Shown here in pieces: positions 22,901-35,327 of a stretch of DNA of 64,000 nt. Location: assembly GCA_022478985.1 (NCBI GenBank), contig JAKSZP010012210.1:23684-87683 (forward strand), given 5' to 3'. Source of the stretch: Massospora cicadina. Taxonomy: Eukaryota > Entomophthoromycota > Entomophthoromycetes > Entomophthorales > Entomophthoraceae. A model generated the notes under the pieces. The model was given only the letters and a program-made list of their open reading frames with translations, ran no database searches and was not told the DNA's origin. The number at the start of each line of letters is the position of its first letter. The first letter of the stretch is position 1. The position numbers and the translations under genes were made by a program.

Positions 22901-24160
22901 TGCACAACCCCCAGCGCACATCCCAAATTGTGGTGTGGATGCAAAATACCGTGGTATTTTTCATACAGGGCCATCACCCTATCCATTTGTTCCTCTGACT
23001 GCCCCTATCAGAGCTTACTGCGGAACCAGTACAATTACACCACAGGAGTTTTACTGGTAGGCCAAGGTCCTCCCAAGACCTAAAATTGTGAATATGATGA
23101 ACCTCAGCAATAGAAGTCAAGTGTAAAAAAGCCACCACTTGGTTCCTTTGGACCGTCATAGCCTCCTTCTGTAGGTTCCTAATAAAACTTTCTCTTCCCA
23201 TGCCATGGTAACAGCAACCCAGGAGCCACATGGGGTTTGAGCTGAGATTGCTGGTAGGACCCCGTACTCTTTTTTTATAAACCTTCTGGGATGTCAATTT
23301 CAAGCTCTGTCCCTAGTATCTCTTGATGCCCATATATGCTTAAAGCGCTTGCAGCCCATAGAAGAATATCTGTTATTATCATAAATCTGGTTAGAAAGGC
23401 TCAGGTCCTCCATTTCATTCACCAATAATGAACTGGACTTACCCCATCACTATACTCCTGATTGATCTGACTGGAGTGGATTAAGTCCTTTGGGACTCCG
23501 CTAGAGGTAGATAATTTGGGGATATGTTGTCCAAGGATACTTATTGTTTCTTCCGCCATATTGACAGTGCCACAAATCGCTGCATGAACTTAACTCCAAT
23601 CAGTATAGCATATATATTATTAGGCAGAACCACTGCTGGGGCGGAAGCCCTGACTAAGCCAAACCTCAGAGATAAAGCACTGTAAATCCTTCTGACAAAG
23701 TGTTCTGTGCCCCTGCGGCCCCATACACTACTATGAGTACCACATCATCCTTAACGGAAGCTCAGCCATGAGCTTGGTGAAATTAATTTGACTGGAGTAC
23801 CAGTATTTATAATAACTCAAATTTTTGTGTTCTGAACAAAAATATCACAGTAGGTACACTCTGAATAAGAAGAGCCTTTTGTGTTTAATATGTGACCATC
23901 CAAGGGCTTTTTTGTTACTAAGAGAAAGTGACAATACAAGCACCGACATGAGGATCCTCAAGAGCAATCTTATTTACTGGAATTGCAACTTTTACCCCCA
24001 CTAGGGAGGCGACGTCTGTTGAGGGTCCAAATTCACTTGTGCCATTCTGCTCAATGATTTTCCAGGCATATGGCTTTTTCACATCTATGCGGAAATCAGA
24101 GTCTGAAGGGTTATGTTCGCTCTCTGAATTGAGGATGAATGTCATGGAAAGCAGAAGAAG
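22900..24160 (-). pseudogene. Element A protease and RT linker; protease Asp changed to Asn
   Basis: The minus-strand frame 23918-24145 (KPYAWKIIEQNG ... IALEDPHVG) matches the stretch just before the protease of element C. Downstream the protease strand reads VIINTGTPVKLIS, with Asn at 23805-23807 in place of the catalytic Asp. The frame 22974-23303 (LQKEAMTVQRNQVVAFLHL, SWEDLGLP) matches the element C protease-RT linker at 36160-36290 closely. Frameshifts separate the pieces. Confidence 0.75.
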
Positions 24161-24164
24161 TTTA

Positions 24165-25535
24165 AACCAGCATGCAAGTCAGGATGCGTAAGCACCAAAA
24201 AGCAAGCCAGAATGCCAGAGGCATTGCCGCCTGTATGACGTTGTATGGATCTGGGCATTGGGAAACGATAAATCATTGGTGCAGGGAAATAGTGTGTAAC
24301 AACCTAAGAACGAACCAAATGGAGACCTCCCAAGACACTGGGGGTCTTGCTTCAGGGGGTGGTACTACAGGTATGATTTCTACAAGGTCACCAATAGATG
24401 GGTTAATTCAACTGGGGCTGACAAGGGGGCAGATCCTTGCTTGGAGATGGTGGATGTAAGGCCAAAAGATTCAAGTATATTATTGGCAAAAATTTATAAT
24501 GACAGGGTTGATTTGACAGAAGTATCTAGCTCGCTGAGTCCAGTTTACGACGGTAGGGGCCAAGTGACCATAAGTACTGGTAGAGCCCATCTGGTATAAG
24601 GACTGAAGGGCCACCAGAGAAAAGCCATCAAGAATGCGGCCAGAAGGATATCAATAAAATCAAGATTGATAGTTTTTTGAGGCAAATTTTATTGTAAAGG
24701 AAAGTGAAGAAAAATCGACCAACAACTTCTCAGTGTGATGCAACTGATTAAATAGTGTTCAATTGATGTGGGGACAAGCCAGGATCAAGACCCTCAATTT
24801 TGACCTAACTGGAAAATTATTTGGGAATGGGGTCAGATAAGTTCATTGGGAACTGACATCAAAGAATTTGGTGGCAGGCTGAGTCACTTTCAGTTTGAAC
24901 TTAAATGCCTGAACTGAGACTCAACTGCATTTCTGACAGTTGGTGTGATGGCATTTGGCTCGATGAGCAGCGGAAGTCCCCCAGGGCCACCCCACATAGG
25001 GGCGTTCCCAATTGGTTGGGAACAGGTTTGGAATGCCTAACCCGCTCATGCCTGGTTGCTGGTCCATTCGTTTGGTCAAAAGCATTGTGTCAGCCACAAT
25101 GCCCAATTTGCCAAAATGGAGCTTCAAACTATCATTGATGGTGTCCGATGCTAATACCTGCATGTCAGGGATCATCCCAACGATTTTGGGAGGGGGTTAA
25201 TTTTGAAGGCTGCGGTAATGGCTGAATTGAAACTATTGGCAATTCTGGCCAAAGAATCAGTCTTTGTCCCTTTTTGACTATGTGGAATATGATCATCAGC
25301 TTGTTTCCACTCAATTTCAGACCGATCAACTTCATTTTGGTGATCTTGGTGCAAATTTCCTGATTAGATGTACTAGTTCTGCCAAGGTGAGTGTGGGCAC
25401 TGGGGGAGGGATCTGAAGAGGGAGGGCTGTTACCTAGCGCTCATTTACCATGTGGGCGAGGTCGCCCTGGGCAATGAGGGGTACAGCCACCCTCTTTGGT
25501 ACCTCCTTACTTGGAAACGGGAAAAGAGCCCAGTC
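24165..25535 (-). mobile_element. Unidentified 1.4 kb insert in element A between gag and protease
   Basis: Element A and element C align on both sides (25540-25800 with the zinc-knuckle region, and 24145 downward with the protease lead-in), but 24165-25535 has no counterpart in C. Minus-strand open stretches 24921-25175 and 25172-25354 (a hydrophilic stretch with EVDRSEIEWKQADDH, then SDTINDSLKLHFGKLG) are nearly adjacent and look coding, yet I recognise no family. The plus strand also has short open frames, probably shadows. Ends and target duplication could not be fixed. Confidence 0.4.
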
Positions 25536-25539
25536 AACG

Positions 25540-26520
25540 CACAAGGGACGTTCCTTGAGACTTACAATGTGATACTGTGAGGAAATTATTGATATAATAA
25601 GTCATTGGGGCAGTTATCAGGACCAATGCAATGTAACTCATGGGAATCTTCAGGGACAGATAAATCTGGATCAGCAGAGTTAGAGCATCCCGTCTCAACT
25701 TTACTGAGCTTTTTTTATGATCAATAAAGACTTTTGGTACTGCATGAACATGTAGGTTGCCTGGGAAGTTAGCCACATAGTGGCATTTTTGGACTCACGA
25801 GAAACAAACATTCATAAATGGCTCCCATCTATGGATCATGCCTGAAGGTCCAGGTCGGAAGTTAAACAAAAAATTGTAAATAGACTGTGGATGAGCCAGT
25901 TGTGCATAAGAAGGGCGGAAAAGACTCAATATATTGAGTGGGTGATTAATGAACAACGGATTTTAATTGGGTTATTGTAGCCTATTTTCTTATGTCGATG
26001 TGGTGGCAATCACAGGGGCTTTCCCGGTCCACGTTAGAGCACTAAAGGTGACAGAGAGATGGTGTAAAGAGTTAAAAATTTGAAAAGATTCACATAATCT
26101 TGAAAATGTGGGGTCATAGCGTTATATAGTTCACAATATGGCTTAACCGCCGCAGTCATCACTATGTTCACATCCTCAAGGGTTAAGACATTTGTTCCCA
26201 CTAACACATGAGCTTCATTCATGAAACGCTCCACTAAGTTCATCAAGGAGCTTGATCTTTTGACACTGTATTGTCAGGAAATCAGCCTTGCGCTGCGCCA
26301 TCTTTGCCACCCCCCAAACAGACAGAGCACATTATACTTCACCTCTAGATATGTTACAGCACTACTCTTAAGGTAACATGTGACCTGGTCAGTACTCTCA
26401 ACATTCAGAGTAGATAATAACATTTTAGTTTTCTGCTGATCTGATGCTCCTTCCACAGTAGATTCAAACCATCTGTAATACCCGTGCATGTTCTCATCAT
26501 GACTGAAAGGCGGCAACTTC
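25540..26520 (-). pseudogene. Element A gag, conserved C-terminal part
   Basis: The minus-strand frame 26274-26516 (GYYRWFESTVEGASDQQKTK) matches gag of element C at 34262-34380, and 26034-26246 (VERFMNEAHVLVGTNVLT) matches 34520-34640. The zinc knuckle of C (34957-34998) has a decayed counterpart at 25762-25812, reading C-F-S-stop-V-Q-K-C-H, so two of the four ligands are gone. Gag of this lineage packages RNA. The frame is broken between the pieces. Confidence 0.7.
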
Positions 26521-28165
26521 TTGATCTGTACAAAATCACCCTGCTCTGTGCTTTGGGCTTGGGAACATATGGGATAGGTTCAGATCAGCCAAGTGGGACA
26601 TCCCTTGAGGGCAAGAATAAGTTGTTAAGACAGATGCAAATCTGCCGTAGTGGACTAGGATGAAGTTAAATTGCGTGGAGGGACTGCCGTAACATCCAGG
26701 GGGTACTAGCTGGCTGATCTGTAGTATTCCACACCAGACTCGCCACTGACTGCACCTTTACCTCCCTCACTAGTCTGTTCAGTGAATCGTTCATTTACTA
26801 TCTGCTCTGATTTGACCAAATAGCACTGACACCATCCATCTTTTAATCCCTGCCTAAGCTCTTCAAATTCATTCTGTAATTCGCGGCAGATTTCCCACTC
26901 TGAGTCCAGTTTACACTCCATTTCTTGAAACCATAATAATACATCCTCCAATGTGCCCTGCATTCTCACAAACTGCCGTCAAGTGTTGCGTGATTGTCAG
27001 TTTTCTTCGTCCACTTTATTGATTAGAGCAGCTCATTCCAACGCCAACTCCTCATTAGACTGTTGAAGATTATTCAAGCACACTAGCATATAAGCATACT
27101 CCACAGTCTCATTGAACGAAATAGTAATGGCTCAGTCTTGAGCTGCCTGACTGATACTCCCCAACTGATTTTTTGACCTAGCAATTGGCTGTATTCTGAG
27201 GTCTCCATAAAAGAGCTAGTTAAATGGCCAGCTGTCCGCTTGATACTCCACTAAGCTCAAAGTGCTAAATTTAAATACCAATGTGTTAGCATAATCAGTC
27301 ATCCGCTACTCTAACAGGGTAGCCTAATCCTTCATCTGAGCCACCGCCATGTCAATTCCTTCCACCCATTTAGACATTTCCACCAAAAAGCACTTGGCGT
27401 TACTACCTAGCGTCATGAAATCCCATATCCATTGACATGAAAGCCTGCGCTTGTCTAACAATTCTCCTATTACTTGGGGTAACTCATGATTCAAGTGTGG
27501 AAATAGTTCATCCAGGCAATGGCGGACGTCCATGACATGGCTGTCTACATGCACTAGCGAACCCTGAATAACTGAGAAAGAATGATCAAGGCGTTCAAGT
27601 AAGAGGCGAGTGTAGTTCTGTAGTGCCTTCACGAAGTGAATGACATCAAAATCCCAATGTTATGTCAGGCCAACACAAACAGTAGTTTGCAGATTGAAGG
27701 CTGGATGTATGCAACCAGGTATTCCTCAGCTCCATGGGAGATGATCTGGAAAGACAACCCTGTTGTGGTAGCGTCAAGATAAGACATATACAATTCATAA
27801 CGGGATTCTTGATCTTGTTGATTATAAATTAGACTTAGAGCATTTTCCCCCACATCTTCTTTGTAGAGGCAGTAACTCCGAAAAAGCCATTCCATGATAC
27901 ACTGCAGTTGCTGAGGGGTTACATTTTTGGACCTGCCCTGTTGGTCTGACTCCAACTTGGGACAAGCTGCTAACTGCAGTTTCATCCTGGTTTCCTCATC
28001 TCCTTGTTCCATAGTCATAAATAGTGCCAGATCCTTGTTAGATGTCTCCATTGCTTCCCTGGAGTATTGATTGTAAAATCCTAATAAATTCTGGCGTAAT
28101 GGTTGTTGACTTGTCGTGATGCCCTTGTTGCCGTTGTACTACAGTTGAACAGTGGCCAAATGTGG
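26520..28165 (-). pseudogene. Element A gag, long N-terminal extension
   Basis: Minus-strand open stretches 27665-28051 (128 codons), 27324-27632 (102 codons) and 26706-26969 (87 codons, Glu-rich and coiled-coil-like) fill about 1.6 kb between the 5' LTR and the conserved gag part. Element C has only about 0.35 kb there. The stretches are in different frames. A coiled-coil N-terminus would suit Gag assembly, but this is inference; no known domain was recognised. Confidence 0.5.
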
Positions 28166-28175
28166 TGGGCACCCC

Positions 28176-28667
28176 TAATAACTTTTGGTGGTATTGCTTA
28201 GATACACTACGCTGGTCACACATTTAAATCACCACTGTTCAACGGACTGATGATATGAAGATCGCTGATCCTTAGTAAACAATAACATTATATAAAATAT
28301 GGAACTATCTCCCCAACTGACACTAAGTTATTACAAATAAAAACGCAGACTATCTCTTGTAACTTTCTCCCTTGTTCCACTTAAAGAAACCTCCATCCCT
28401 CCATGCTCTCATTCAGCTATTAATCTTCAACCATCTTGGTCAATCTTGACCCGTCAGCTTAGTAACTCTCTATTTCCTACAATTTTGGACTTTACATCCC
28501 ATCATTGAGGCTTTGGCGGAATTCCCTTAATTTGCCAAACTATTAGTACTTTGATAAATTCTCTTCACATTGACATAATCTTACAAAAATCTTGAGGCAC
28601 ACCTTGAACAAAAAATACAATCTGTTGGATTGATGGCTTATTGTCCAGTTATACCAATTTCTTGACA
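28176..28667 (-). repeat. 5' LTR of element A
   Basis: 492 bp, same length as 12415-12906. Its outer end keeps CTTGACA; the inner end begins TAATAAC, where the partner has TGTTAAC (TG changed to TA). The flanking AACTT is at 28668-28672. Confidence 0.85.
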
Positions 28668-28672
28668 AACTT

Positions 28673-29168
28673 AATTTACAAAAACATCATCATATACTAA
28701 TATATATTTATAATATTCACCACATTGTACCATTTACTCATAAATGAGTAAATCCTAATATGAAGTATTTTTTTAAGATAATGAACAATTCGCCTTAAAT
28801 GAATCTGAATCACAAGCTAATATTTTAGGAATAGGTCACCATTATACCAAATACTAACTAATGCACTCAGCGACCTCCATTACCAAGCCAGGAACTAAAC
28901 AATAAAGAATGGAAAAATACCAATTAAGATTTAAATGGCATACTAGTTTATATTTTTATTTATCAAGGTACATTATGTCAGCTTCCTGATGTCATACAAA
29001 ATGTTTTACCAATACTTGGGCATTAGGCTAATGTTCCCCATCATATAATAGTGCAAAGTACATAAAATCTAAGCTCCTTATTCTAATCATCAGAATAATG
29101 CAATGCTGTATACTAGGAAAACCCCTTTCTATTGTATTTGAGTACCTCTAGTCTGAATCTAGATTGTG
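28673..29168. other. AT-rich segment between elements A and H, mostly unassigned
   Basis: The first bases can be joined to the 3' LTR of element G. The rest, with 42750-42985 beyond element H, makes about 0.7-0.8 kb that the 5' LTR of G lacks. It may be an older insertion, for example a solo LTR, into which H landed. No genes are seen. Confidence 0.35.
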
Positions 29169-30163
29169 TGTTAGGATGGGGCGATCCAATAGAAAACTGG
29201 ACTATTGGCGCGGGATTTGTGAAATCCCCAACAGTAACTCCAGACTGCTAGGCGACGGCCTACCTTTTGACAACTTAGGGGAAGTGGGATAGGGGAGGTA
29301 GGTTTCTCGCGTTGGTAAAGGTGAATATGGAGTGATTTCATTGTTTCTTTGAGCTACTTCACTCAGCAAGTTGAACAGAAGATTTCATCATTTTATTCTT
29401 CTTCAGGGACACTAACCATTTATTTAATATATTAAAGATATAATAAAGCCAGAACTCTTAATTATAAAATCTTGAGATTGAAAAAAGTAAATTACCCAAC
29501 ACCCAATTATTAGCAGGGTGCTGGAAGTTATGTTATGTTGAAGAGATAGAGTTGCTATTTTATATTTGGCACTAGGAGTAGTTGCCAATTTTAAATACCA
29601 TAATTTTACAGTTTAAGAAACACTAATTCCCAATTCAATAGTATTAAAATAATTGCTAAAATGATTAACAATCGTAATCATGTTATCTGACATTTCCTAT
29701 ACTATTCTCATTTTTCACTTGGTAAAGTCTAAAAGGCCAAATTCATTCTAAGAATTTTGGAATTTGGTGTTGGATTCAGTTCCAGATTTTTCCCTTTTTA
29801 ACTATTTACCAAATTATGCTCATTAGATACATTTTCCCATTTAGGTTGACTCATGATTGGACCACTTTTGAGGAGGGAGACTGGGGACTATGATCGTGAT
29901 TTTTATTAAAGTATTGAAATTTATGCAGAGTTTTCTGATTTTTCCCAAGTACTAAACTGAAAATTTGGATACAACAGTGATATTGTTTTATGTTTATGGA
30001 AAGAGTATTGGAAGCAGGGAGGAGAATCAGCTACCCATATGTCATCCTGGGTATGCCCTAGGTCAAAGATCTGAGAAAGTAGCAATGCCTTAGGGGTTGA
30101 GCCTTTTCTTATAAAGGATACATGACCCGTTCTTTCTTGATATCTCAGACCAAAGGCCTTACA
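29169..30163 (-). repeat. 3' LTR of element H
   Basis: 995 bp from TGTTAGGATGGGG to GGCCTTACA on the plus strand. It matches 41457-42744 apart from the SINE. It contains AGATACATTTTCCCATTTAG at 29826-29845, the uninterrupted form of the site that carries the SINE in the other LTR. A short purine tract on the minus strand (plus 30166-30174) adjoins it, as expected for a 3' LTR. Confidence 0.75.
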
Positions 30164-30304
30164 TCACCTTTTCCTAGAAGGACATGGTCTACTCCCACTT
30201 CAGGGGCATTAGACAAGGCGCAAATATTTTGTAGGTGTGAGTTTAATGGCTACAATGTATGCCCACTGGGTTGGGAAGGTGATAGTGCCGTGGGTTGACC
30301 TTAT

Positions 30305-30475
30305 GGAACTCCACAACCAACTCCTGACAATTTGTACAATCCTTGAAAGTAACCCAGCTATTTTCATAAGATCAGGATCCTTACCAAGATTACAAGTAAA
30401 GCAAACAGAATTTGACCCTTATTAGTTAAGATCTGCTTACTTCAAAAATTAGTTCACCCTCCACTATAATGGGAT
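30305..30475 (-). pseudogene. Element H chromodomain with four stops
   Basis: One minus-strand frame reads GELIFEVSRS, stop, LIRVKFCLLYL, then after further stops SYENSWVTFKDCTNCQELVV and EFHK. The final helix and the ENSW turn match chromodomains of the other elements. Only point mutations (stops) break it, with no shift of frame. It is the expected C-terminal end of the H integrase. Confidence 0.65.
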
Positions 30476-30499
30476 CTATCTCTATGAGCTTTCTCCCTT

Positions 30500-32000
30500 T
30501 ACATTGGATATGAAGGAGGCTTGAAAGGAGCTATAAGTCTTCTACCGGGGAGGGGTAATTCCTCACGTAAAAAGCCCTTATTCAGCACCTGGGATATAGG
30601 TAGGTGACCTGCTTCTGATAGCAAACTTACAACATGGCACTTTGAGTTGAAAGTTCTGGTTATCAACCAAATCGCTTAATTATTAGTATGGGCCACACAG
30701 CAATTTCTGTTGGCAAACAGCTGGGTTTGTTGGTTGATTTTACCAACAGTTTCAGACCTAGAGATGCACTTCCATATGTTTTTAACAAAGTTGTCTACTG
30801 AAGGGTTATTTCTGCAGATTAGGGTCCAATGATGAAGGCAAGGTTGTATCTCAAGTTGGCATACATGGTTGAAACCCTAACTGCTGCATTTAGTTGATTT
30901 CTTTAAGATACTAAACCAAAAGGAGAATATCTGCTCAGGTGTCTTAAGAAGTGGTGGCTAGCATCAGATATACTACTTTAATGACCGGTTAATTTGCTAC
31001 TTTTGGCTTTCAGATTGATGGTGTAAGCTAATAATCTTCAGGGTTGGATCTTCAGCATTTCGCATATTACCTCCAAAAGTCTATATTAAACTTAGGGCAT
31101 TACCATTGAATACCTCCTGAAGAAATCCAAACAAGAAGAAACCCTTGGGAACAAAAATTTGCGCCATCTTTTCAGAAGTAATAGTTGTCAAACAGGGAAT
31201 TAAGATGGCATACTATGTAAATCAGCCAACTACTTCTATGACCTCATCATATCCTTTTGATGTTGGCAAACCTATTATCAAATCCACTAAAATTGAGGCT
31301 CACGGCCCCTATGCTTGTTGTAAAGGTAGATAAGACCGATTAATCCTGTTATGTTTTTTTTGGAATGGGCAAACATAAGACAAAATTTCTATCTATACAG
31401 GTACTTACTTTGTGAGTCCATTGCAATCATAACCACTTTTTAACCAAGTTAGCGCATTTCTTTACACTATGGTGCTCTATGGTAGGGGATCATGATGTTC
31501 TCTAATATAAACTTCTGTGAGCTGGATACTCAATTACCCTCAGTAATGAGTACCAAATGTAAACTTTCAGGTGTTTGGCACGCTTTAGCTCTCAAGCCTG
31601 CTGCTCATGTTCTAATGTGGAACCAATAACTGTTGATATTTATATATCTTGAGAAATATGTTGGTAGGTGATACTAGTATGAAGACTATTATTCAGCTGA
31701 ATTTCCACAATCAAATAAATCTTTTCTGCTCAAAATTTTCCTTAAGACAGGTACTGGTAACCTTCCTTCAACCCACTGTGAAGGCAATGATAAGCTCTCC
31801 AGACAACAAGGGAAACCCGTTTCCTTCAACTCTTCCTCTAGAGTTGGCAACATTTATATCACAATTGAACGTACTCTATTATCAGTAGGTTTAGCAGTTT
31901 TTAAAGAACTTCTCCCTTCCTCTCAATTGAACTTAACCAACTAATAGGTTCAGTTGTTCTCTATTCTTTTCTTGTCACAGGAGCCACAAAAATCAAAATA
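30500..32000 (-). pseudogene. Element H integrase remnant
   Basis: On the minus strand a zinc-finger-like stretch (VKKCANLVKKWL near 31450) precedes the core: SILVDLIIGLPTSKGYDE with the first catalytic Asp at 31282-31284, then a strand with TTITSEKMAQIFV near 31180. The second Asp motif is lost (FNGNALSL near 31100). A C-terminal strand ending GRRLIAPFKPPSYP lies near 30520-30560. Stops and frameshifts are frequent. Confidence 0.6.
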
Positions 32001-32049
32001 ATTATACAAAATAAATTAAATTAAAAATTAAATATCTTCAGAAATTTTC

Positions 32050-32560
32050 CAAGTATCTTGATTTTAATATGCTTATTTATAAAAACAAGGGAATTTATAG
32101 GATATCTAGTGCCCAACTATTTTGTTGGCGCCCCAGTTAAAAACAGCAGCCTTTGCCAATGAAGTAACTTTCAATGAATCACTAATGATGAATGTGGCAT
32201 CTCCTCATCCATACACCTGGTTTGTATCCCTTGCCAACTAAATATTGATCAGCTTGGGTTGGATTTAGACGTAGCCTATAATGCCCTCATCCAACCCCAG
32301 CGGATTAACTTCAAGCAAGCTAGCAACCTGATTAAGTAATATGACCTTTTAACTATTAACTGCAGGTCACAATGCCCAAGAGATAAACCAAAAGTTACTG
32401 CCAGAAAAAGCATTGTCAACTGCCAGCAGCTAATTAATACCTTAGCTGATCAGTAAAAAACTCTGATAAACTCCTATAAGATAGAAAATTTTCAATAATG
32501 TTGATAATCAATTCAAATGTTACTGCCAGAAATCTCCTAATAGAACATTAGTATCCTGAG
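32050..32560 (+). other. Probable small insertion in element H between RNase H and integrase
   Basis: Reading of H RNase H and linker stops near 32600, and integrase reading starts near 31950. Between them the plus strand has an open stretch of about 50 codons ending at 32338 (LNIDQLGLDLDVAYNALIQP), unlike any other part of H. It could be a piece of another retroelement. Boundaries and family are unknown. Confidence 0.3.
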
Positions 32561-32599
32561 AGAATCAAAACCTAGAGCAATTATTTATATTTGTTATGT

Positions 32600-33405
32600 A
32601 TATTTCACTAAAGAAAGGTTATTATTAAGAATGATAATTCCCACATCAACAAAAGGGTTTTATCCCTAGATGATAAGAAGAAATTTTATAATCTTTCAGG
32701 TTTGACAATATGGTCACATTATTGTCCTGACACTTTACAACACCAAAATGTAGGTCAGAAGGAACCCAGACTATATCATTAAATAGATATACTATCCTTC
32801 TGGGAGTAACGTCCAGAAGAGGCCTTATCTGAATCAATTTTTTCCAGTAGGTAGAACTACCCTAGTTCAGAGAAATGGGATGACAAAACAAAATCAATGG
32901 TGAAATCTTCCTTGAATAATGGTGCTAGAATGAAATTCAGATGAATAACCTTTAATATTGGATCAGATGAAGGAGCTGGGGTAATGGTGGATTTGGAACC
33001 ACAGGATCTAGATTTAAGTTTATAAGATGGGAGAAGCAACCGTGGCAATGGCTGGTGTTGTGGGGTTCATGATTAGGCAAGAGAAATTACTGAACAAGTC
33101 AGAGTCTTTTTTCAAGGAAGGACCCATTATAAAATTGCAGCCCAGGTATCTTGTAGGGTATGTTTAGCTCCTTTGACAAACTCATATTTTAAGGTGTAGT
33201 TTAGCAGGTCGCGGTGAGTCTTATTTCTCCTGTGAGATAACTTTAGGATTGCAATGTTTTTCTGAGACTTAAGATCCATACGCACAATTACTGGACGTTT
33301 AGTGGCCTGTAAAGGTACCATTAATGCATCAATGACCATGATACTATGGCTAGCTCTTTATCATATAGGGACCAAGAGCGCTTAGTTATGCTAAACTTCA
33401 TTAAA
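32600..33405 (-). pseudogene. Element H RNase H, second part, and linker
   Basis: On the minus strand ITKRSWSLYDKELAIVSW near 33345-33400 carries the conserved RNase H Glu, and LNYTLKYEFVKGAKHT near 33160-33210 matches the end of the domain. A linker with RLVAPLFKEDFTIDFV follows near 32900. The first RNase H part lies beyond element C, left of 41 kb, as expected if C split the gene. Confidence 0.65.
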
Positions 33406-33410
33406 AAGCT

Positions 33411-33893
33411 TATCGAGATCCCAATATGACTGGGCAATAAGCTAGTGTTCCAGTGAATCGTTAATTGGATGCAAAGCGAGCTCCAAGGGCGGTTAACAGG
33501 GTTTGGTGATTGAGAAAATTCCGTTGAAGCCTTGAGGGTCAAATGAATATTGCATTGATAGCAAATCGAGAATAACTAAGCGAAATGTGTTAAATCCATT
33601 GAGGAATATTAAGGGTTAAAGGTTGAGTGAGAGAGAGAAGGAAAGGATGGTTTTAGCTGAAGAAACGAAGAAGTGAGTAGGAAGAAGTAGGGAACATATT
33701 CAGAAAGGGTCTGCGGTTTGATTATATTAAAATAAGTATAATCGACATTAGCGATTGCCTCATATTTTTATATATAAGGTTATTACATTTAATCGAGGTC
33801 CAATCATCTCCATATCATTTGGCCATCGCTTGGTGGGATAAACCCTGTGCAATTCATTCAGTTAAATAGTCAATATCCGCCAAAAATTTAACA
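33411..33893 (+). repeat. 5' LTR of element C
   Basis: 483 bp, starting TATCGAGATC where the partner has TGTCGAGATT (TG changed to TA), ending AAAAATTTAACA. The next bases, GTGGTGCTCACTAAAGGG, are the probable primer-binding site, beginning TGG after one base; I cannot name the tRNA. Confidence 0.9.
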
Positions 33894-33943
33894 GTGGTGC
33901 TCACTAAAGGGGGCCCATTGATCAACTAATTACAACTTCATCA

Positions 33944-35010
33944 ATGGTACTTATGGCGCAACCAGCTCGCTTTAATGGGGTGCTACCCCCGGTGGTTGAA
34001 GTAACTCACTATGGGGAACTGAATCTTGCTTTGGATACCTTACTTCAGGCGCAAAAAGTGCTGTTTCAGGAGAATAAGAATATTACTGAGCAGCTTAACT
34101 ATGCCTTCCGCCAACTGCTTCTGGTAGGTGACCATGCCAACCAACTTGCCAACCTTTTGCACAGCACGATGGAGCGGCTAGACTGTGTGGAGTATAAATT
34201 AGATAAGGTCGTTAAGGAAAAAGAAATCTGCAGTGACAGGCTGCCCTCATTTAACTGTGATGGTAACATATATGGTTTTTTCAAGCGGTTTGAGTTTGCC
34301 ATAGAGGGGGCTTCTGATCAACAAAAAGCTAAACTATTGTTATCTGCATTAGATGTTTTAAGTGCTGATCAAGTTACTTAGTATCTTAAAAACAGTACTA
34401 TAGCTTACTAAGAGGTGAAGGAGACTGTAATTCGCATGTTTTGGGGGAAAAGCAAAAATGGCTCAACGCAAGGCAGATTTTTTAACAATATCTTTTCAAA
34501 AAAATGAGTCTTTAACACAGTTTGCGGAGCGATTCACTAATTAGGCTCATGTGTTGTTGGGTGCCAATGTCTTATCTAATGAGGAGGTGAGCATACCGAT
34601 GACGGCAGCTATCAAGCCCTACAACAAATTGCATAATGCTAAGGTGTACACTCTTCAGGAGGATGTGGGGTTACTCAAAATCATCCATCAATTATGCCAT
34701 TTATCAACCACTTTTAGTGCTCCCAATGTGGAGCAGAAGAATTCTTCACCTGCCACAGATATTCCGCTAAATGAAGGATCCCACTAATATGGGGGTAACT
34801 GGTGGGTCACTCCCTCGGCCACTTAACTCATGGGCGGGTCCTCTACATCCCTATCATGATCAAACCGCTTATCCTTGGGCTCATGATAAACTGTGGTTCA
34901 ATAGTAGATCTAGACCTTCTGGTGTGATTCCTTGACGAGTGGCGGTCCCTAACGTTTGTTTTTCGTGTGTCCAAACAGGTCATTATGTGGTTAGCTGTCA
35001 GGCCAAACCA
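33944..35010 (+). pseudogene. Element C gag with intact CCHC zinc knuckle motif
   Basis: Gag binds and packages the element RNA. An open stretch of 145 codons (33944-34378) begins 50 bp after the LTR; it has a Gln/Leu-rich, coiled-coil-like N-terminus and a conserved block with GFFKRFEFAIEGASDQQK. A TAG ends it at 34379-34381, but matching sequence continues in other frames (34551-34787). A perfect CX2CX4HX4C knuckle (C-FS-C-VQTG-H-YVVS-C) lies at 34957-34998. Element A carries the same gag with a longer N-terminus. Confidence 0.75.
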
Positions 35011-35327
35011 AGGGTTCATGCCATATCCGTTGTCCCATATGAACAGGAAAAAGGGCGAGCAGAGTAGAGATGGGATGCTCTGCTTCTGGTAATTCAATTG
35101 TAATTGTCCCTGATGTACATCATGAATCACCCTGTTTCACCTTTGGGGCACACTATGAGGATTTACTATACCAACAGATCCCTTACCACCTTTTGGCCTC
35201 AAGCCAAGGTAGAGATCCCAATAATGTGGACATGGGGCTTCACCAAGACATGTATAAGCCGTACGCTTAGCAAATCCTTGAGCGGAATGGTACAATCAGC
35301 AGTGAACCCTACAAATATGTTGCAGCG

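Larger units (their letters stand above)
12415..28667 (-). mobile_element. Element A: Ty3/Gypsy retrotransposon, minus strand, hosts B and two other inserts
   Basis: Two 492 bp LTRs (12415-12906 and 28176-28667) in the same orientation are flanked by the identical duplication AACTT (12410-12414 and 28668-28672), so the outer boundaries are secure. Read on the minus strand, gag, protease, RT, RNase H and integrase follow one another, interrupted by the inserts at 24165-25535, 16377-21938 (element B) and 13341-15246. Removing them leaves about 7.4 kb with LTRs. The protein order and many residues match element C; no chromodomain follows the integrase. Protease Asp, RT YxDD and the second integrase Asp are all mutated. 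Confidence 0.85.
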
